A stretch of 64,000 nucleotides of DNA from an uncultured Prevotellaceae bacterium (GCA_900317305.1 ONGG01000009.1:1-64000), one strand, 5' to 3'; counted from the first letter of the stretch, positions 1-9,597 are shown. Made by a program: numbers and translations. Notes: a model not told the origin generated them from the sequence alone.

Positions 1-413
1 TCGGGTAATCTAAAGTCGTAGCTCGTTTGGTTAAGTTCTGCCCTTCACCAAGGCCAACGAGCTTTAAGGCCTCGGCTACTATGGCGTCTGCTGACTTCTA
101 CGGGTTCGCTGTTGCTGCTTACCAAAAGGATCGCCCCGAAGACCTCCTCGGATAAGGGCATTGTCTTTCCACCTTATACCTGCCACATTTACACTCACCG
201 TTCCGAATAGCTATCGGGTTTTGGCTTGTTTTGCAGCCTTACCCACGGCTCCGTGCCTTGTATGTGGTTTCTGTTCGTCAGGCCAGATGTTTGCCGCCAG
301 CTTCTTTCAGATTCCGCCTCACGACGGACACCCTTGCTCTTGGCTATGTGATTCCCGCTATTAGGGCTCACTCGGGACTTGCACCCGTTAGACAATGCTC
401 ATGCCGAGCATAC
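1..413 (-). mobile_element. Group IIC intron, 5' ribozyme part (truncated by window edge)
   Basis: Read on the minus strand, this segment starts GTATGCTCGGCATGAGC and contains GGGTGCAAGTCCCGAG, GCAAGGGTGTCCGTCG, GGAATCTGAAAGAAGC and GGCGGCAAACATCTGGCC. These blocks match, in the same order, the domain I region of well-studied group IIC introns such as that of Oceanobacillus iheyensis. Towards the left edge the sequence GTAGAAGTCAGCAGACGCC is the kind found just before the intron-encoded reverse transcriptase, which would lie beyond position 1. The intron begins directly after the T-run of a terminator hairpin, the usual target of class C introns. Domains V and VI and the protein are not visible, so activity cannot be judged. 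Confidence 0.85.
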
Positions 414-450
414 AAAAAAAGTGGTGCAACTACGTGAGTTACACCACTTT
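414..450 (-). terminator. Rho-independent terminator, probably of dnaK; group IIC intron target
   Basis: A stem of nine pairs (AAAGTGGTG with CACCACTTT), extended by AACT/AGTT after one mismatch, has a five-base loop. On the minus strand it is followed by seven T. It lies about 190 bases downstream of the dnaK stop. The intron starts at the base after the T-run. Positions 451-638 hold no recognisable gene, only a short GATGAGC/GCTCATC palindrome near 527-542. Confidence 0.8.
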
Positions 451-638
451 CTATAGGTTTTCTTATTGTTTCTTATCGTATCCCATTTGACTTCACCGAA
501 TAAGGGCGGCGGCTTGGCATAGGAGATGAGCAAGCTCATCCCACTCTGCCCTCGCCTTGCACCTTATTTGACCTTTGGTCGAATAATTTCACGACTCGGC
601 AATACTCAAACAAGCTTGGCATTGCACTCGCTGCTCAA

Positions 639-2564
639 TTACTTCACCTCCTCGAAGTCGGCATCCTGGATGTTGTCATCCGACTTGGTTTCCTGGCCGC
701 CGGCCTGCTGGCCGCCGTTGAAACCGGCTTCTTGGCCACCGAATCCGGCACCGGGCTGTGCGCCTGCCTGACTGTACATCTTCTGGCTGGCAGCCTGCAT
801 CACCTGGTTGAGGTTGTTGATGGCATTGTCGATGGTGGTCACGTCGCCGCTCTTGTGAGCGTCCTTCAACTGCTGTACGGCAGCCTCCACGTTGGCCCTG
901 TCGGCACCCAGTTTGTCACCATTCTCGTTGAGGAAGGTCTCAGTCTGGAAAATCATCGAGTCGGCCTGGTTCATCTTGTCGATGCGCTCGCGCTCACGCT
1001 TGTCGTTCTCGGCGTTCTGCTCTGCCTCGGCCTTCATACGGTCGATTTCCTCTTTGCTCAGTCCCGAAGAAGCCTCGATGCGGATAGCCTGCTCACGGCC
1101 TGTGGCCTTATCCTTGGCCGACACGTTGAGGATACCGTTGGCATCGATGTCGAAGGTCACCTCGATCTGAGGAATGCCACGACGTGCGGGAGCGATGCCG
1201 GTGAGGTTGAACTGACCGATTGACTTGTTCTGAGCGGCCATTGGGCGCTCGCCCTGGAGCACATGGATGGTCACCTCGGTCTGGTTGTCGGCAGCGGTAG
1301 AGAACACCTCGCTCTTCTTGCAAGGTATAGTGGTGTTAGCATCGATGAGCTTGGTCATCACACCACCGAGGGTCTCGATACCGAGGGTCAGCGGCGTAAC
1401 GTCGAGCAGCACGATGTTGCCCACTCCACCTTCCTTGTTGAGGATGGCACCCTGGATGCTGGCACCCACGGCCACCACCTCGTCAGGGTTCACACCCTTC
1501 GAAGGCTCTTTGCCGAAGTAGTTCTTCACCAATGTCTGCACAGCGGGGATACGGCTCGAGCCGCCCACGAGGATAACCTCGTCGATATCGCTGGTGCTCA
1601 GTTTGGCGTCGGCGATGGCTTTCTGGCAAGGAGCGAGACAAGCCTGGATGAGGTTGTGTGCCAACTGCTCGAACTTAGCGCGGGTGAGTGTCTTCACCAG
1701 GTGCTTGGGCACACCGCCCACAGGCATGATATAGGGGAGGTTGATCTCTGTAGAAGTGCTGCTCGAAAGTTCGATCTTGGCCTTCTCGGCAGCCTCCTTC
1801 AGACGCTGCATGGCCATCGGGTCGGCCTTCAGGTCGGCACCCTCGTCGTTCTTGAACTCCTGCACCAGCCAGTCGATGATCACCTGGTCGAAGTCATCGC
1901 CACCGAGGTGGGTGTCACCATTGGTGGAGAGCACCTCGAACACGCCGCCACCGAATTCCAGGATGGAGATATCGAATGTACCACCGCCAAGGTCGAAGAC
2001 GGCAATCTTCATGTCTTTGTTGGCCTTGTCGATACCATAGGCCAGAGCGGCTGCTGTAGGCTCGTTCACGATACGCTTCACTTCGAGTCCGGCAATCTGT
2101 CCGGCCTCTTTGGTGGCCTGACGCTGCGAGTCGCTAAAGTAGGCAGGCACGGTGATGACGGCTTCGGTCACCTCTTCGCCCAGATAGTCCTCAGCGGTCT
2201 TTTTCATCTTCTGGAGAATCATGGCCGAGATCTCCTGCGGGGTGTACTTGCGGCCCTCAATCTCCACACGGGGATATCCGCCTTCGTTCACCACCTTGAA
2301 GGGTACACGGTTCACCTCAGCGCTGCACTGCTGGTAAGTCTCACCCATGAAGCGCTTGATGCTGTACACTGTGTTTTGAGGGTTGGTGATGGCCTGACGC
2401 TTGGCAGGGTCGCCCACCTTGCGGTCGCCGTCTTTCACGAATCCCACCACCGACGGGGTGGTGCGCTTTCCCTCACTGTTAGCAATCACTACGGGCTCAT
2501 TGCCCTCGAACACCGACACACACGAGTTGGTTGTTCCTAAGTCTATTCCTATAATTTTTCCCAT
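639..2564 (-). CDS. dnaK: Molecular chaperone DnaK (Hsp70)
   Basis: This is a 641-residue Hsp70, normal length for the family. The ATPase domain opens with [17 protein letters not shown] and carries the phosphate-binding segment [18 protein letters not shown] near residues 190-205. The interdomain linker and substrate-binding domain follow from about residue 385 ([14 protein letters not shown]). The tail is rich in Gly and Gln and ends DADFEEVK, as in other Bacteroidetes DnaK proteins. It acts in the cytoplasm with DnaJ and GrpE, neither of which is adjacent here. The start is fixed by the conserved [10 protein letters not shown]. No clear TAnnTTTG promoter was seen upstream; a CTGCCA...TGGCAG inverted pair at about 2654-2692 is the only structure noticed there. 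Nothing in the protein looks damaged. Confidence 0.98.
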   Translation of the reverse strand: MGKIIGIDLGTTNSCVSVFEGNEPVVIANSEGKRTTPSVVGFVKDGDRKVGDPAKRQAITNPQNTVYSIKRFMGETYQQCSAEVNRVPFKVVNEGGYPRVEIEGRKYTPQEISAMILQKMKKTAEDYLGEEVTEAVITVPAYFSDSQRQATKEAGQIAGLEVKRIVNEPTAAALAYGIDKANKDMKIAVFDLGGGTFDISILEFGGGVFEVLSTNGDTHLGGDDFDQVIIDWLVQEFKNDEGADLKADPMAMQRLKEAAEKAKIELSSSTSTEINLPYIMPVGGVPKHLVKTLTRAKFEQLAHNLIQACLAPCQKAIADAKLSTSDIDEVILVGGSSRIPAVQTLVKNYFGKEPSKGVNPDEVVAVGASIQGAILNKEGGVGNIVLLDVTPLTLGIETLGGVMTKLIDANTTIPCKKSEVFSTAADNQTEVTIHVLQGERPMAAQNKSIGQFNLTGIAPARRGIPQIEVTFDIDANGILNVSAKDKATGREQAIRIEASSGLSKEEIDRMKAEAEQNAENDKRERERIDKMNQADSMIFQTETFLNENGDKLGADRANVEAAVQQLKDAHKSGDVTTIDNAINNLNQVMQAASQKMYSQAGAQPGAGFGGQEAGFNGGQQAGGQETKSDDNIQDADFEEVK

Positions 2565-2716
2565 TGTTGTTATGTTTTTGTTTGTTATTAATCAAGTCTT
2601 TGTGCCGCCGAAGTCGTGGCGGTTCGATACACATACAACAAATGGTGTGCCAAACTGCCAATTTTCAAGAAAAATATGACATTGTGGCAGAGGGGGATTA
2701 GGGAATGGAAAAAAGA

Positions 2717-2748
2717 TTTTGCATTGCATTTGCTTTGTTGTATCTTTG
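2717..2748 (+). promoter_or_regulatory. Bacteroidetes-type promoter for the kinase gene
   Basis: TTTTG at 2717-2721 is followed after 19 bases by TATCTTTG at 2741-2748. This matches the Bacteroidetes sigma-ABfr consensus TTTG-N19-TAnnTTTG. The kinase start codon lies 66 bases downstream. Confidence 0.8.
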
Positions 2749-2814
2749 TAGCCAGAACACATCCATTGGCTTGCCAAGGCATATACGGGTCTTAGGGCAG
2801 TCAAGCAAGAAGAT

Positions 2815-4179
2815 ATGAACATCTCGTCGACCATCACGCCACACGAAGAATCTCCCATAGGCGAAGAGCGCTTTGTGGCCAGCGGAAGCACCTGCGCATG
2901 CTATCTGCTGCAGCGGCATGGACGCTTGTTGCTTAAGAAGCAACTCCTGCCCTCCTTTGCCGACAATGAACGCTATCGTCAGGCTTTGGAAAAGGAGTTT
3001 GAGGTGGGTTTCCGGCTAGACCATCCACACATCCCACATTACTTGGAGTTTCATGGCGATGCCTTGTTAATGGACTATGTAGATGGCGAGACCCTGACCG
3101 ACTTTATCCGGTGCGCACCTTCTTATTTCCGTAAGCGTAAACAAGCCCGGCAATTTGCCGAAGAATTGCTCTCTGCCGTGGCCTACCTCCATCAGCACCA
3201 GGTACTCCACCTCGACCTCAAGCCCGACAATATCATGCTCACGCGTATTGGGCATCATGTCAAACTTGTCGACCTGGGTTATTGCTATCAAGATGGCTAC
3301 CCGTTTACGACGGGTGGCACGGCCCACTATTCGGCACCCGACAAGGAGAATACCCCTGCCAGCGATATCTATTCATTAGGCAGAATCTTCGGCGAACTGG
3401 GTATTGGGCGTAAGGCTGTGATAGAGAAGTGCGTGAAAGCCGATGCCGCCAAGAGATACCAAAGTGTTGACGAATTGGCGGCGGCATTGCGTAAAAGGAA
3501 TGTTCCAACGAAATATTTGTTGCTGCCACTCATGCTATTGCTGTTGCTTGGTGTTGGGACATGGTGGCGGATGGGGAGGAATACCCCATCGGTCCCGGCA
3601 TCTCCTGCGATGAGTGTAGAGAAGGATACTGCAGATGTTTTTTCACCTGTAATAGCCGCCACATCAGAAATTGCTTCTGATGGGAAAGAATCTCTAATTC
3701 ATATGCGTGACGAGATGCCATTGGTGGATGATGTAACACCTTTGGATAATAATGTTTATGTCACGGCCTTCGATAGTGCTGCCGCACCAATGCAGGATGC
3801 CAAGCCCGACAATGTAGGTGCTTCAAAGCCAGATAATGAACAGCGAGGTTTCAACTACAACCGACAAAAAGCATTGGAAATGTTCAAACCCGTTGCCGAT
3901 TCCGTCCTTGCTGACCTCAAGCAGTTTGTCAGCGACGAACGGATGCCGTATAAGACGGGTAGCCTTAAAGCCTATAAGGCTGCATACGAATCGTTGAAAA
4001 CCGCCACTCTGGATAAAGGGAGAAAAGACCCCAATCATTTCTGGGCGCGGATACATTGGTCAAAGTACAATGGTAAGCCCAAACCCTACGACCCGATTGA
4101 CGACTATCTCTACCAAGAGATAACTTCTATTGACGCACTCTTTCGGACACGTGCTACGAACTACAACTTCAGCCAATAA
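2815..4179 (+). CDS. Transmembrane eukaryotic-type Ser/Thr protein kinase
   Basis: This 454-residue protein has an N-terminal Hanks-type kinase domain (about 20-220). The catalytic loop is VLHLDLKPDNIML, with HLD in place of HRD, and the Mg-binding motif is DLG instead of DFG. The activation segment runs TGGTAHYSAPD, with APD for APE. The glycine-rich loop is degenerate (VASGSTCACY), but KK follows at the expected lysine position, so activity is plausible. One transmembrane helix (about 233-251, LLLPLMLLLLLGVG) separates it from a C-terminal region of about 200 residues, predicted outside the cytoplasmic membrane and of no recognised family. The next gene begins 26 bases downstream. The exported-protein genes beyond 5435 could include targets or ligands, but that is only inferred from position. 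Confidence 0.85.
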   Translation: MNISSTITPHEESPIGEERFVASGSTCACYLLQRHGRLLLKKQLLPSFADNERYRQALEKEFEVGFRLDHPHIPHYLEFHGDALLMDYVDGETLTDFIRCAPSYFRKRKQARQFAEELLSAVAYLHQHQVLHLDLKPDNIMLTRIGHHVKLVDLGYCYQDGYPFTTGGTAHYSAPDKENTPASDIYSLGRIFGELGIGRKAVIEKCVKADAAKRYQSVDELAAALRKRNVPTKYLLLPLMLLLLLGVGTWWRMGRNTPSVPASPAMSVEKDTADVFSPVIAATSEIASDGKESLIHMRDEMPLVDDVTPLDNNVYVTAFDSAAAPMQDAKPDNVGASKPDNEQRGFNYNRQKALEMFKPVADSVLADLKQFVSDERMPYKTGSLKAYKAAYESLKTATLDKGRKDPNHFWARIHWSKYNGKPKPYDPIDDYLYQEITSIDALFRTRATNYNFSQ

Positions 4180-4205
4180 CTGAAAACTGAAAAATTATCT
4201 CAACA

Positions 4206-4760
4206 ATGACCCTCGACCCATACATACAAAAACTTATCCGTGAACGCATGGCGTGCGACCTGTCGCGCCCCTCGCAGTTTGATGCCCTTGCCCTCGATAT
4301 GGAGCATGTCACCGGCGAACATATTGGTATCAATACCCTCAAGCGCCTTTTCGGCATCCTGCCTGAAGTGAAGCCCACCGAGGCTACGCTACATACCGTG
4401 GCTCGTTATCTCGGTTATGGCAGTTGGCGTCTGCTCTGCAAGAGTATTGAGGGGAAGAATTCCGAAATCGATGGTGAGAATGGTGCCATCTTTCCTCCCG
4501 ACTTACCTAAAGGCACACTTGTCACGCTCGATTACGCCCCCTGTCGTCATGTGGTGCTGAACGTAGTGACAGGTGGTCTCTGCAGGGTAGAGGAAGTAAG
4601 CGGCGGCAAACTCATGGTCGGCGACCTCCTCGATGTGCCCATGGTGGTGGTCGGACAGCCTTTCATCGCAAAGCGCCTTATCCGCCAAGGCATCGATATT
4701 GGCAGTTACACCGGTGGCATTGAGGGTGGTGTTGCCTGTCAGGTGGAATGGAGACATTGA
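4206..4760 (+). CDS. Putative regulator with Bacteroidetes-specific N-terminal domain
   Basis: This 184-residue protein follows the kinase gene by 26 bases and is probably co-transcribed. Its first 85 residues (GEHIGINTLKRLFGI ... HTVARYLGYGSWRLL) resemble an N-terminal module seen in many Bacteroidetes proteins, with the pattern 'TGE-I-xNTLKRL-G ... TL-xxARYLGY-xW'. That module is usually suspected to be helix-turn-helix-like. The rest (about 95-184) is rich in beta-type residues and Gly and was not recognised. No signal peptide or membrane segment is seen, so it is probably cytoplasmic. A role as a DNA-binding partner of the kinase is a guess. Confidence 0.6.
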   Translation: MTLDPYIQKLIRERMACDLSRPSQFDALALDMEHVTGEHIGINTLKRLFGILPEVKPTEATLHTVARYLGYGSWRLLCKSIEGKNSEIDGENGAIFPPDLPKGTLVTLDYAPCRHVVLNVVTGGLCRVEEVSGGKLMVGDLLDVPMVVVGQPFIAKRLIRQGIDIGSYTGGIEGGVACQVEWRH

Positions 4761-4942
4761 TTCTTTTTCAGAACAGTATAATCCATCCATCTCGTCCATC
4801 TTTTGCATTCTCTTGCGTTAGTATTTCCTGCCCATTCGAAAATGATGTAATTTTGCAGTTGGCAAATGGTATGGAATGATAATGACGCTATGTTATGCAA
4901 CCATGCCCGCACTGTGTGCGAAAACACAAAAAAACCAAAAAT

Positions 4943-5224
4943 AATCAGCTCACGATGATGGCAGTTTCGTCAGAATTCTTTATCTTTGCATTGCTGTCCT
5001 GAGAAAGGGGCGGCACGACATTGAGGAGAGCTATAAGTTTTGACCTGTCTGAGAATCTGGAAAATTCTATTGGATGGTGTCTGTGGCAAGACCGAAAGGA
5101 GCGGCCTATGGCAATATTCAAGTGAAAGGGGCAAAGACTGAAGGCTGCTTCTCCTGTAGCATGTATTTACGACCGTGTTCCAAAGAATGCGGCTTACGTA
5201 CATATCTACGGGTGTGAGCTGATT
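4943..5224. repeat. Candidate 282-bp element bounded by 11-bp inverted repeats
   Basis: The 590-base spacer 4761-5434 has no established gene. It contains AATCAGCTCAC at 4943-4953 and its exact reverse complement GTGAGCTGATT at 5214-5224, which could be the ends of a miniature transposable element. Inside are a TATCTTTGC promoter-like box (4981-4989) without a good upstream TTTG, and a 47-codon open frame (5074-5217). That frame encodes four cysteines in the order C-x2-C-x6-C-x3-C and ends inside the right repeat. Another TAATTTTGC box lies at 4848-4856. No target-site duplication was identified. Only one copy is in the window, so mobility is unproven. Confidence 0.3.
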
Positions 5225-5434
5225 TTCATTCTTTCTTTCACGGGTATTCCAGAACCTTCAGACGAGGAATGTCATGAAGGCTCACACTTTATTTGTGTTG
5301 CGAAAAAAGCAATAACCATATGTAACAATCAAACTGAATGATGAACCAATATGAATAAAACGCTGGTTCATTGTGGGTTAAAGCCACTTTGGCCAAGGAA
5401 TACCATCTACAAATTTATTACAAATATCTTTATT

Positions 5435-7063
5435 ATGAAAAAAGCAATAGTTATTATGACCTTATTCTCCATCTTTTTGTCAGTCATGGCACAGGAGGAT
5501 ACCAACATGCTCACCACAAGGGCAACATCACTCAAAAGAGAGTACTTACGTCCGTCCCTCACGAGAATCTATCTTGTTGATGGCTCTTCGAATGCCATAG
5601 AAGGTGCAAAAGCGATGGAAGCAGTGGCAAAGAGGAACATGAAGTTTGACAATAACGAAATTGAAAGCAACATGTTCAGAATGGATCCCATACCCGAAAG
5701 TGCCAAAAGGTCGGAGCGTGATATGTTGGTGCAAGCAATGGCAGAGAAAATCATCAAAGAAAAGAAAATAGGAAATCAAGTAATGAAGGTGTGGTTCCCG
5801 GAATTCACCGATGGCAGTTACTCATACGAAACACTTTTGCAACGAGGGCAATATGCTGCTACGGACAACGATGTTTTACGTCAGAATGCCAGTGCAAGAC
5901 AAAGTATCATGTATGAATTGGGTGAACAACTGATAGACCGTTCGTATGTCATTTTTTATTATGTTGTCGATCAACCAGAAATGAACAGAAAAAGTCAGAC
6001 AAGATATGTGAAATATATACCTTATGTATATAAGCTTGATTTCAATGAGACTGTTCGCACCAATTTTTATGAAAACTACTACAATGTAGAAAATGGTATC
6101 GACCAGTGTGATTTTCCGATGAAATACATTACCAATGCACACGATGGTGATCCCAATGATGTAACATCATTTACTGAAGAGAATGATGAGGAAATATTTA
6201 CTCGGTTACGCAAGGTCGCTGATTTTCAAGCCAAAGTACCAGTATTGGCTACTAACCCCATTCGTGCAAAAATCGGTAAGAAAGAAGGTGTAAGGACAGG
6301 AAAGCGCTATGTGGTTATGGAAAACAAGCAGAAAGAGGACGGCAGCATCATTTCCCGGAGAATAGCTACAGTCAGAGCAAGTCATGTGGCAGATAACGAC
6401 ATGAAGGCGACAGGTGACACAAAGGATTTGTCAAGCTTCTTTTATATCAAAGGAAGCCCCGTCCATGAGGGTATGACGTTGGTGGAGAATCCCGACTTCG
6501 GGATGTCTATTGAAGCCCAGTATAACATTTCGGAAATCAGTGCCTCTTTGGCCTTTCGCATATTTGGCACAAAAGGTTCGTTCGCATATCTAAAGGTTGG
6601 CTCTATAGCCGACGAAGATAATAAAATGATGAAAATACGTGCCGTAACAAAAGCAACTGATAGTAAAAATAAAAACAGTTATAAGGAAGAGGATGTAAAT
6701 ATATTGAAAGCTGGACTAGGATTAGGTGTTGAGTTGAATTTCGGACGAATGTTCACTTTTACGCCGAGCATTGGGGGAGGTATCTTATGGCCTCTTGGAG
6801 CGAAGAAACTAAATATTAAAAATGGTATGATGAATGGTTTTGAGGATAAAGCCTCGATCGAATCATATTATATAGAGGGTGCTGTGAAACTGGGCTACTA
6901 TTTGACTCGGAATATTCAAATATTTGCAGAGGCGGGTTATAATATTTACCTTCTTGGAGATGAATTTAAATTCATGCGTGACTGGTATGCTCAGGAACAT
7001 AATGAAAAAGCCAAAGATCCTATGGCTATAAGGCTTGGTGGAGGTATTAAAATCGGATTCTAA
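5435..7063 (+). CDS. Exported protein with probable C-terminal outer-membrane strands
   Basis: The start at 5435 is chosen because it begins a clear signal peptide (MKKAIVIMTLFSIFLSVMAQ); 28 in-frame codons upstream look like leader. The mature protein of about 520 residues was not assigned to a named family. Its middle (about 260-370) has the phrase KIGKKEGVRTGKRYVVMEN and alternating strands. The last 170 residues contain amphipathic segments ending GGGIKIGF, as in proteins anchored by a small beta-barrel. An 8-bp hairpin (5341-5348 with 5364-5371) lies in the leader. It heads a run of four same-strand exported-protein genes spaced 16-28 bases apart, likely one operon. A role at the cell envelope is inferred from the signal peptide and barrel-like end. 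Confidence 0.7.
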   Translation: MKKAIVIMTLFSIFLSVMAQEDTNMLTTRATSLKREYLRPSLTRIYLVDGSSNAIEGAKAMEAVAKRNMKFDNNEIESNMFRMDPIPESAKRSERDMLVQAMAEKIIKEKKIGNQVMKVWFPEFTDGSYSYETLLQRGQYAATDNDVLRQNASARQSIMYELGEQLIDRSYVIFYYVVDQPEMNRKSQTRYVKYIPYVYKLDFNETVRTNFYENYYNVENGIDQCDFPMKYITNAHDGDPNDVTSFTEENDEEIFTRLRKVADFQAKVPVLATNPIRAKIGKKEGVRTGKRYVVMENKQKEDGSIISRRIATVRASHVADNDMKATGDTKDLSSFFYIKGSPVHEGMTLVENPDFGMSIEAQYNISEISASLAFRIFGTKGSFAYLKVGSIADEDNKMMKIRAVTKATDSKNKNSYKEEDVNILKAGLGLGVELNFGRMFTFTPSIGGGILWPLGAKKLNIKNGMMNGFEDKASIESYYIEGAVKLGYYLTRNIQIFAEAGYNIYLLGDEFKFMRDWYAQEHNEKAKDPMAIRLGGGIKIGF

Positions 7064-7079
7064 CAAATGAATTGAAAAC

Positions 7080-7568
7080 ATGAAAAAAACATTATGTTTG
7101 CTGCTCCTTTTCTTCATGGCTGCCAATATTGCAATAGTGGCTGGTGGAAAGAAAAAGGAATATAGATACGAGATAGTTCCTGTCGGCGTAGGAAGTCAGG
7201 GCTCACTGCTGATCAAAGTGTATTCGTATGCGAAAAACGAGAAAGACGCCATAGAATTGGCAAAAGAGAATGCAGTGCATGGCGTGCTGTTCAAAGGAGT
7301 GGTTGGAGGCAATGGTGCATCGGCACAGCCTGCTATAGTTAAGCCGGAGGAGAAAGAGATGAACCAGGACTTTTTCGATGATTTCTTCAAAAGCGGAAGA
7401 TATCTGCAGTTTGTCAGTCTCTCTTCCGACGGCACAGTCTCGTCAGACGACCGCCTCAAAGTGGGCAATTTGTACAAAATTGGAATCATAGTTTCTGTAA
7501 ACAAAGCAGACCTGAGAAAATACCTTGAGAGTGAGGGCGTCATCAAGAAATTTGGCTCTATTTTCTAA
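7080..7568 (+). CDS. Small exported protein of unknown function
   Basis: This 162-residue protein has a signal peptide (MKKTLCLLLLFFMAANIAIVAGG) and begins 16 bases after the previous stop. The mature part starts with a basic stretch (KKKEYRYEIVPVG) followed by a segment with the pattern 'GSLLIKVYSYAKNEKDAIELAK'-like strand and helix. It then has an acidic/Phe-rich patch (NQDFFDDFFKSGRY) and a C-terminal strand-rich part. I do not recognise the family. It is probably periplasmic or surface-associated and made together with its neighbours. No lipobox cysteine is visible. Confidence 0.65.
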   Translation: MKKTLCLLLLFFMAANIAIVAGGKKKEYRYEIVPVGVGSQGSLLIKVYSYAKNEKDAIELAKENAVHGVLFKGVVGGNGASAQPAIVKPEEKEMNQDFFDDFFKSGRYLQFVSLSSDGTVSSDDRLKVGNLYKIGIIVSVNKADLRKYLESEGVIKKFGSIF

Positions 7569-7596
7569 GGTAAAGAACAATCATAACAACAAGACA

Positions 7597-8469
7597 ATGA
7601 AATACATTCATAACCTTCTCTTGGCTGTTGGCCTGGTGATGATTTCTATCCAGGCCTTCAGTCAAGCTAAAAAACCACAGTTAGTAGTCGTTCCCTCAGA
7701 CGCTCTGATGAACCAGATGGGACTGTTGCAAACTACCGATGATATGGGTGAGGTAAATTATGTGCAAGACTACAAGAATGCTTTTCTTGACACAGATTTA
7801 AAAGCCTGTATTTCGAAAATTTCTGAAATGTTCAATGACCGAGGCTTTCCTCTTACTATGCTTGAAGCCCAACTGCGGAATGCCCAAGGCCGGAATATTC
7901 CTATTACAATCGACCTTCGACTGGAACTCAACTACAAGATCAACAAGCAGGGGCCTCGCGATATCCTCTATTTTGAACTATCAGCCATAGACGCATATAG
8001 TTCCAAACAAGTGGCCGCCACTAGCGGGCAAAGCAAGCCTGCCATCGGAGAAACCAAAGTCAACTTGCTTCAAGAGGCGGTGATTGACAAGATTGACAAA
8101 TTTGCATCCGACTTGGATATTTATTTTGAGTCTTTGGCTCAGTTTGGCCGTGAATCAAGACTGACCATTGAGTCAGAGGAACCTTTGCCCGATGACCTCA
8201 TCGACATTGTGGAGGAATGGCTCGCGGCCAATTGTGTTAATGGGACGTTTTCCACCGACAACATCGAAGACAATATCATTCAGATATCTCAAGCCATGAT
8301 GCCACTTTATAATGCGAATGGAACAAGATCCTTGGATGCCCGAAATTTTTACCGACCATTGTTGAATGTTCTGAAAAACCAAGGTCTCAATGCGAGACAA
8401 GTGGCAAGCAAGAATACTTCTTTTTCTGTAGGTGGAACACTGGGTGATGGACATTTTATCATAGAATAA
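7597..8469 (+). CDS. Exported DUF6175-like protein
   Basis: The start at 7597 gives a good signal peptide (MKYIHNLLLAVGLVMISIQA ending in FSQ); an upstream in-frame start overlaps the preceding gene and lacks a leader. The 290-residue product begins its mature part with KPQLVVVPSDALMNQMG and continues with VQDYKNAFLDTDL and MFNDRGFPLTMLEAQLRN. This order recalls the Bacteroidetes family DUF6175 ('VVPSD ... DYK-A ... DRGFPL--LE'). Function is unknown. The same family memory suggests a periplasmic protein. It sits third in the four-gene exported cluster, 28 bases after the preceding stop. Confidence 0.65.
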   Translation: MKYIHNLLLAVGLVMISIQAFSQAKKPQLVVVPSDALMNQMGLLQTTDDMGEVNYVQDYKNAFLDTDLKACISKISEMFNDRGFPLTMLEAQLRNAQGRNIPITIDLRLELNYKINKQGPRDILYFELSAIDAYSSKQVAATSGQSKPAIGETKVNLLQEAVIDKIDKFASDLDIYFESLAQFGRESRLTIESEEPLPDDLIDIVEEWLAANCVNGTFSTDNIEDNIIQISQAMMPLYNANGTRSLDARNFYRPLLNVLKNQGLNARQVASKNTSFSVGGTLGDGHFIIE

Positions 8470-8486
8470 CCAATAAGAATAAGACG

Positions 8487-9428
8487 ATGAAACGAATATA
8501 TTGCACTTTCATTTTGTTTTTTATGCTATGGCCAATAATGGTTGGGGCACAAATTCTTAATGTGGCTCCGGCTCATTTGCAATGCGACTACGAGGTACCG
8601 GATAAACTCGACACACAAGTGAGAACAAAACTGCAACGTGCGCTCACAAAATATGGGATAAGTTCTGAACCTGGGGTTTCACGCTTTGCTATGGTGCCAT
8701 CTATAGCAATTATTGACGAACATACCACAGCAACTGTTCCAGCGTTTTGCGACATGGAGTTTGAATTTGTCATCTCGCTCCAAGACGCATATAGTGGAAT
8801 AGTCTTCGCTGCTTTCTCAAAGACAATAAAATGCCGAGGAACCAACAAGTCAAATGCCATAGCTAAAGGGGTGTCCTCCCTACGGCTCGACACGCCCGAA
8901 TTCGCTCATTTTTGTGAGGATGCCAAGAGCAAAGTCTTCGAGTATTATGAGAGGCAGATAGGAGCCATTGCGGCTAAGGCGAAACAAGCTGCTGTGCAGC
9001 GTGATTTCGAAGAAGCGGTATTTATTCTTGCTGAGGTTCCCGAAGAGTGCCCCTCCTTTAATACTCAAATTCTTCCCTTGATTCAGCAGTATTATGAACG
9101 GGAAAAGGATTTGTTTGGCGAGAAAGTCCTTGCAGAGGCTCGTGCAGCCTGGGCAGCAGAACCCAATGAGCGGGGTGCGGCTAAGGTGGCTGAAATAATG
9201 GCCGACATGCCACCATCATGCTCATCTTCGGCAGCAGCAAGACAATTCGTCAATCAAATATCCAACAAAATTGAAGCCATAGAAAAATGGGAGCGGAATT
9301 ATCAAGACAGAGAACAAGCCTTTAGACATGACGAGCGCAAAGCAACTATATCAGCAGCACGCGCCGTAGCAGTTGCTTATGCAAATAATCAGCCAAAATA
9401 CATCACGAAAGTGTATTTGTGGCGATAA
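8487..9428 (+). CDS. Exported protein with helical repeats, unknown function
   Basis: This 313-residue protein opens with a signal peptide (MKRIYCTFILFFMLWPIMVG ending in AQ) and starts 17 bases after its neighbour. The first 120 mature residues look strand-rich and include DMEFEFVISLQDAYSG. Residues from about 150 to the end are predicted helical and alanine-rich (IGAIAAKAKQAAVQRDFEEA, AEARAAWAAEP, AAKVAEIMADMP), suggesting helical hairpins of the TPR type. I do not recognise the family. It closes the four-gene cluster; no terminator hairpin was seen before the next promoter at 9468. Confidence 0.65.
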   Translation: MKRIYCTFILFFMLWPIMVGAQILNVAPAHLQCDYEVPDKLDTQVRTKLQRALTKYGISSEPGVSRFAMVPSIAIIDEHTTATVPAFCDMEFEFVISLQDAYSGIVFAAFSKTIKCRGTNKSNAIAKGVSSLRLDTPEFAHFCEDAKSKVFEYYERQIGAIAAKAKQAAVQRDFEEAVFILAEVPEECPSFNTQILPLIQQYYEREKDLFGEKVLAEARAAWAAEPNERGAAKVAEIMADMPPSCSSSAAARQFVNQISNKIEAIEKWERNYQDREQAFRHDERKATISAARAVAVAYANNQPKYITKVYLWR

Positions 9429-9467
9429 ATGTCCAACGACACAATGATATCAGAATTTGGTACTTAT

Positions 9468-9501
9468 TTTTGGAATGTTCGCATTTTTTGCTTATATTTG
9501 C
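9468..9501 (+). promoter_or_regulatory. Bacteroidetes-type promoter of the 9737-12782 operon
   Basis: TTTTG ends at 9472 and TATATTTGC begins at 9493, a spacing of 20 bases. The start codon is more than 230 bases downstream, leaving a long leader that contains the perfect hairpin described next. Confidence 0.7.
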
Positions 9502-9572
9502 CATGCCATAGATGATTTTGCTTGTCTTGAATTGCAACACTAAGGTAAGTGAAAAATCTGACATGGCAAGTC

Positions 9573-9597
9573 CCTGAGCAACAAAAAGTTGCTCAGG
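9573..9597 (+). promoter_or_regulatory. Perfect hairpin in a long 5' leader
   Basis: CCTGAGCAAC (9573-9582) and GTTGCTCAGG (9588-9597) form a perfect 10-bp stem with an AAAAA loop. No T-run follows, so it is not a typical terminator. It may act in the mRNA leader or as a protein-binding site. Confidence 0.5.

Noticed and set aside
161-437. Short open frames on both strands in the first 440 bases
   Set aside because: They lie inside group II intron RNA sequence, whose conserved blocks are structural, and match no protein family.
1263-2540. 425-codon frame opposite dnaK, and similar long antisense frames opposite dxs, trkA, hutU, sprA and others
   Set aside because: Antisense frames of GC-rich genes; His/Val/Leu/Gly-rich composition and no recognisable domains, promoters or leaders.
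2565-2700. Sigma-54-like promoter (TTGGCA...) before dnaK
   Set aside because: The GG/GC spacing of the -24/-12 consensus is not met on the minus strand.
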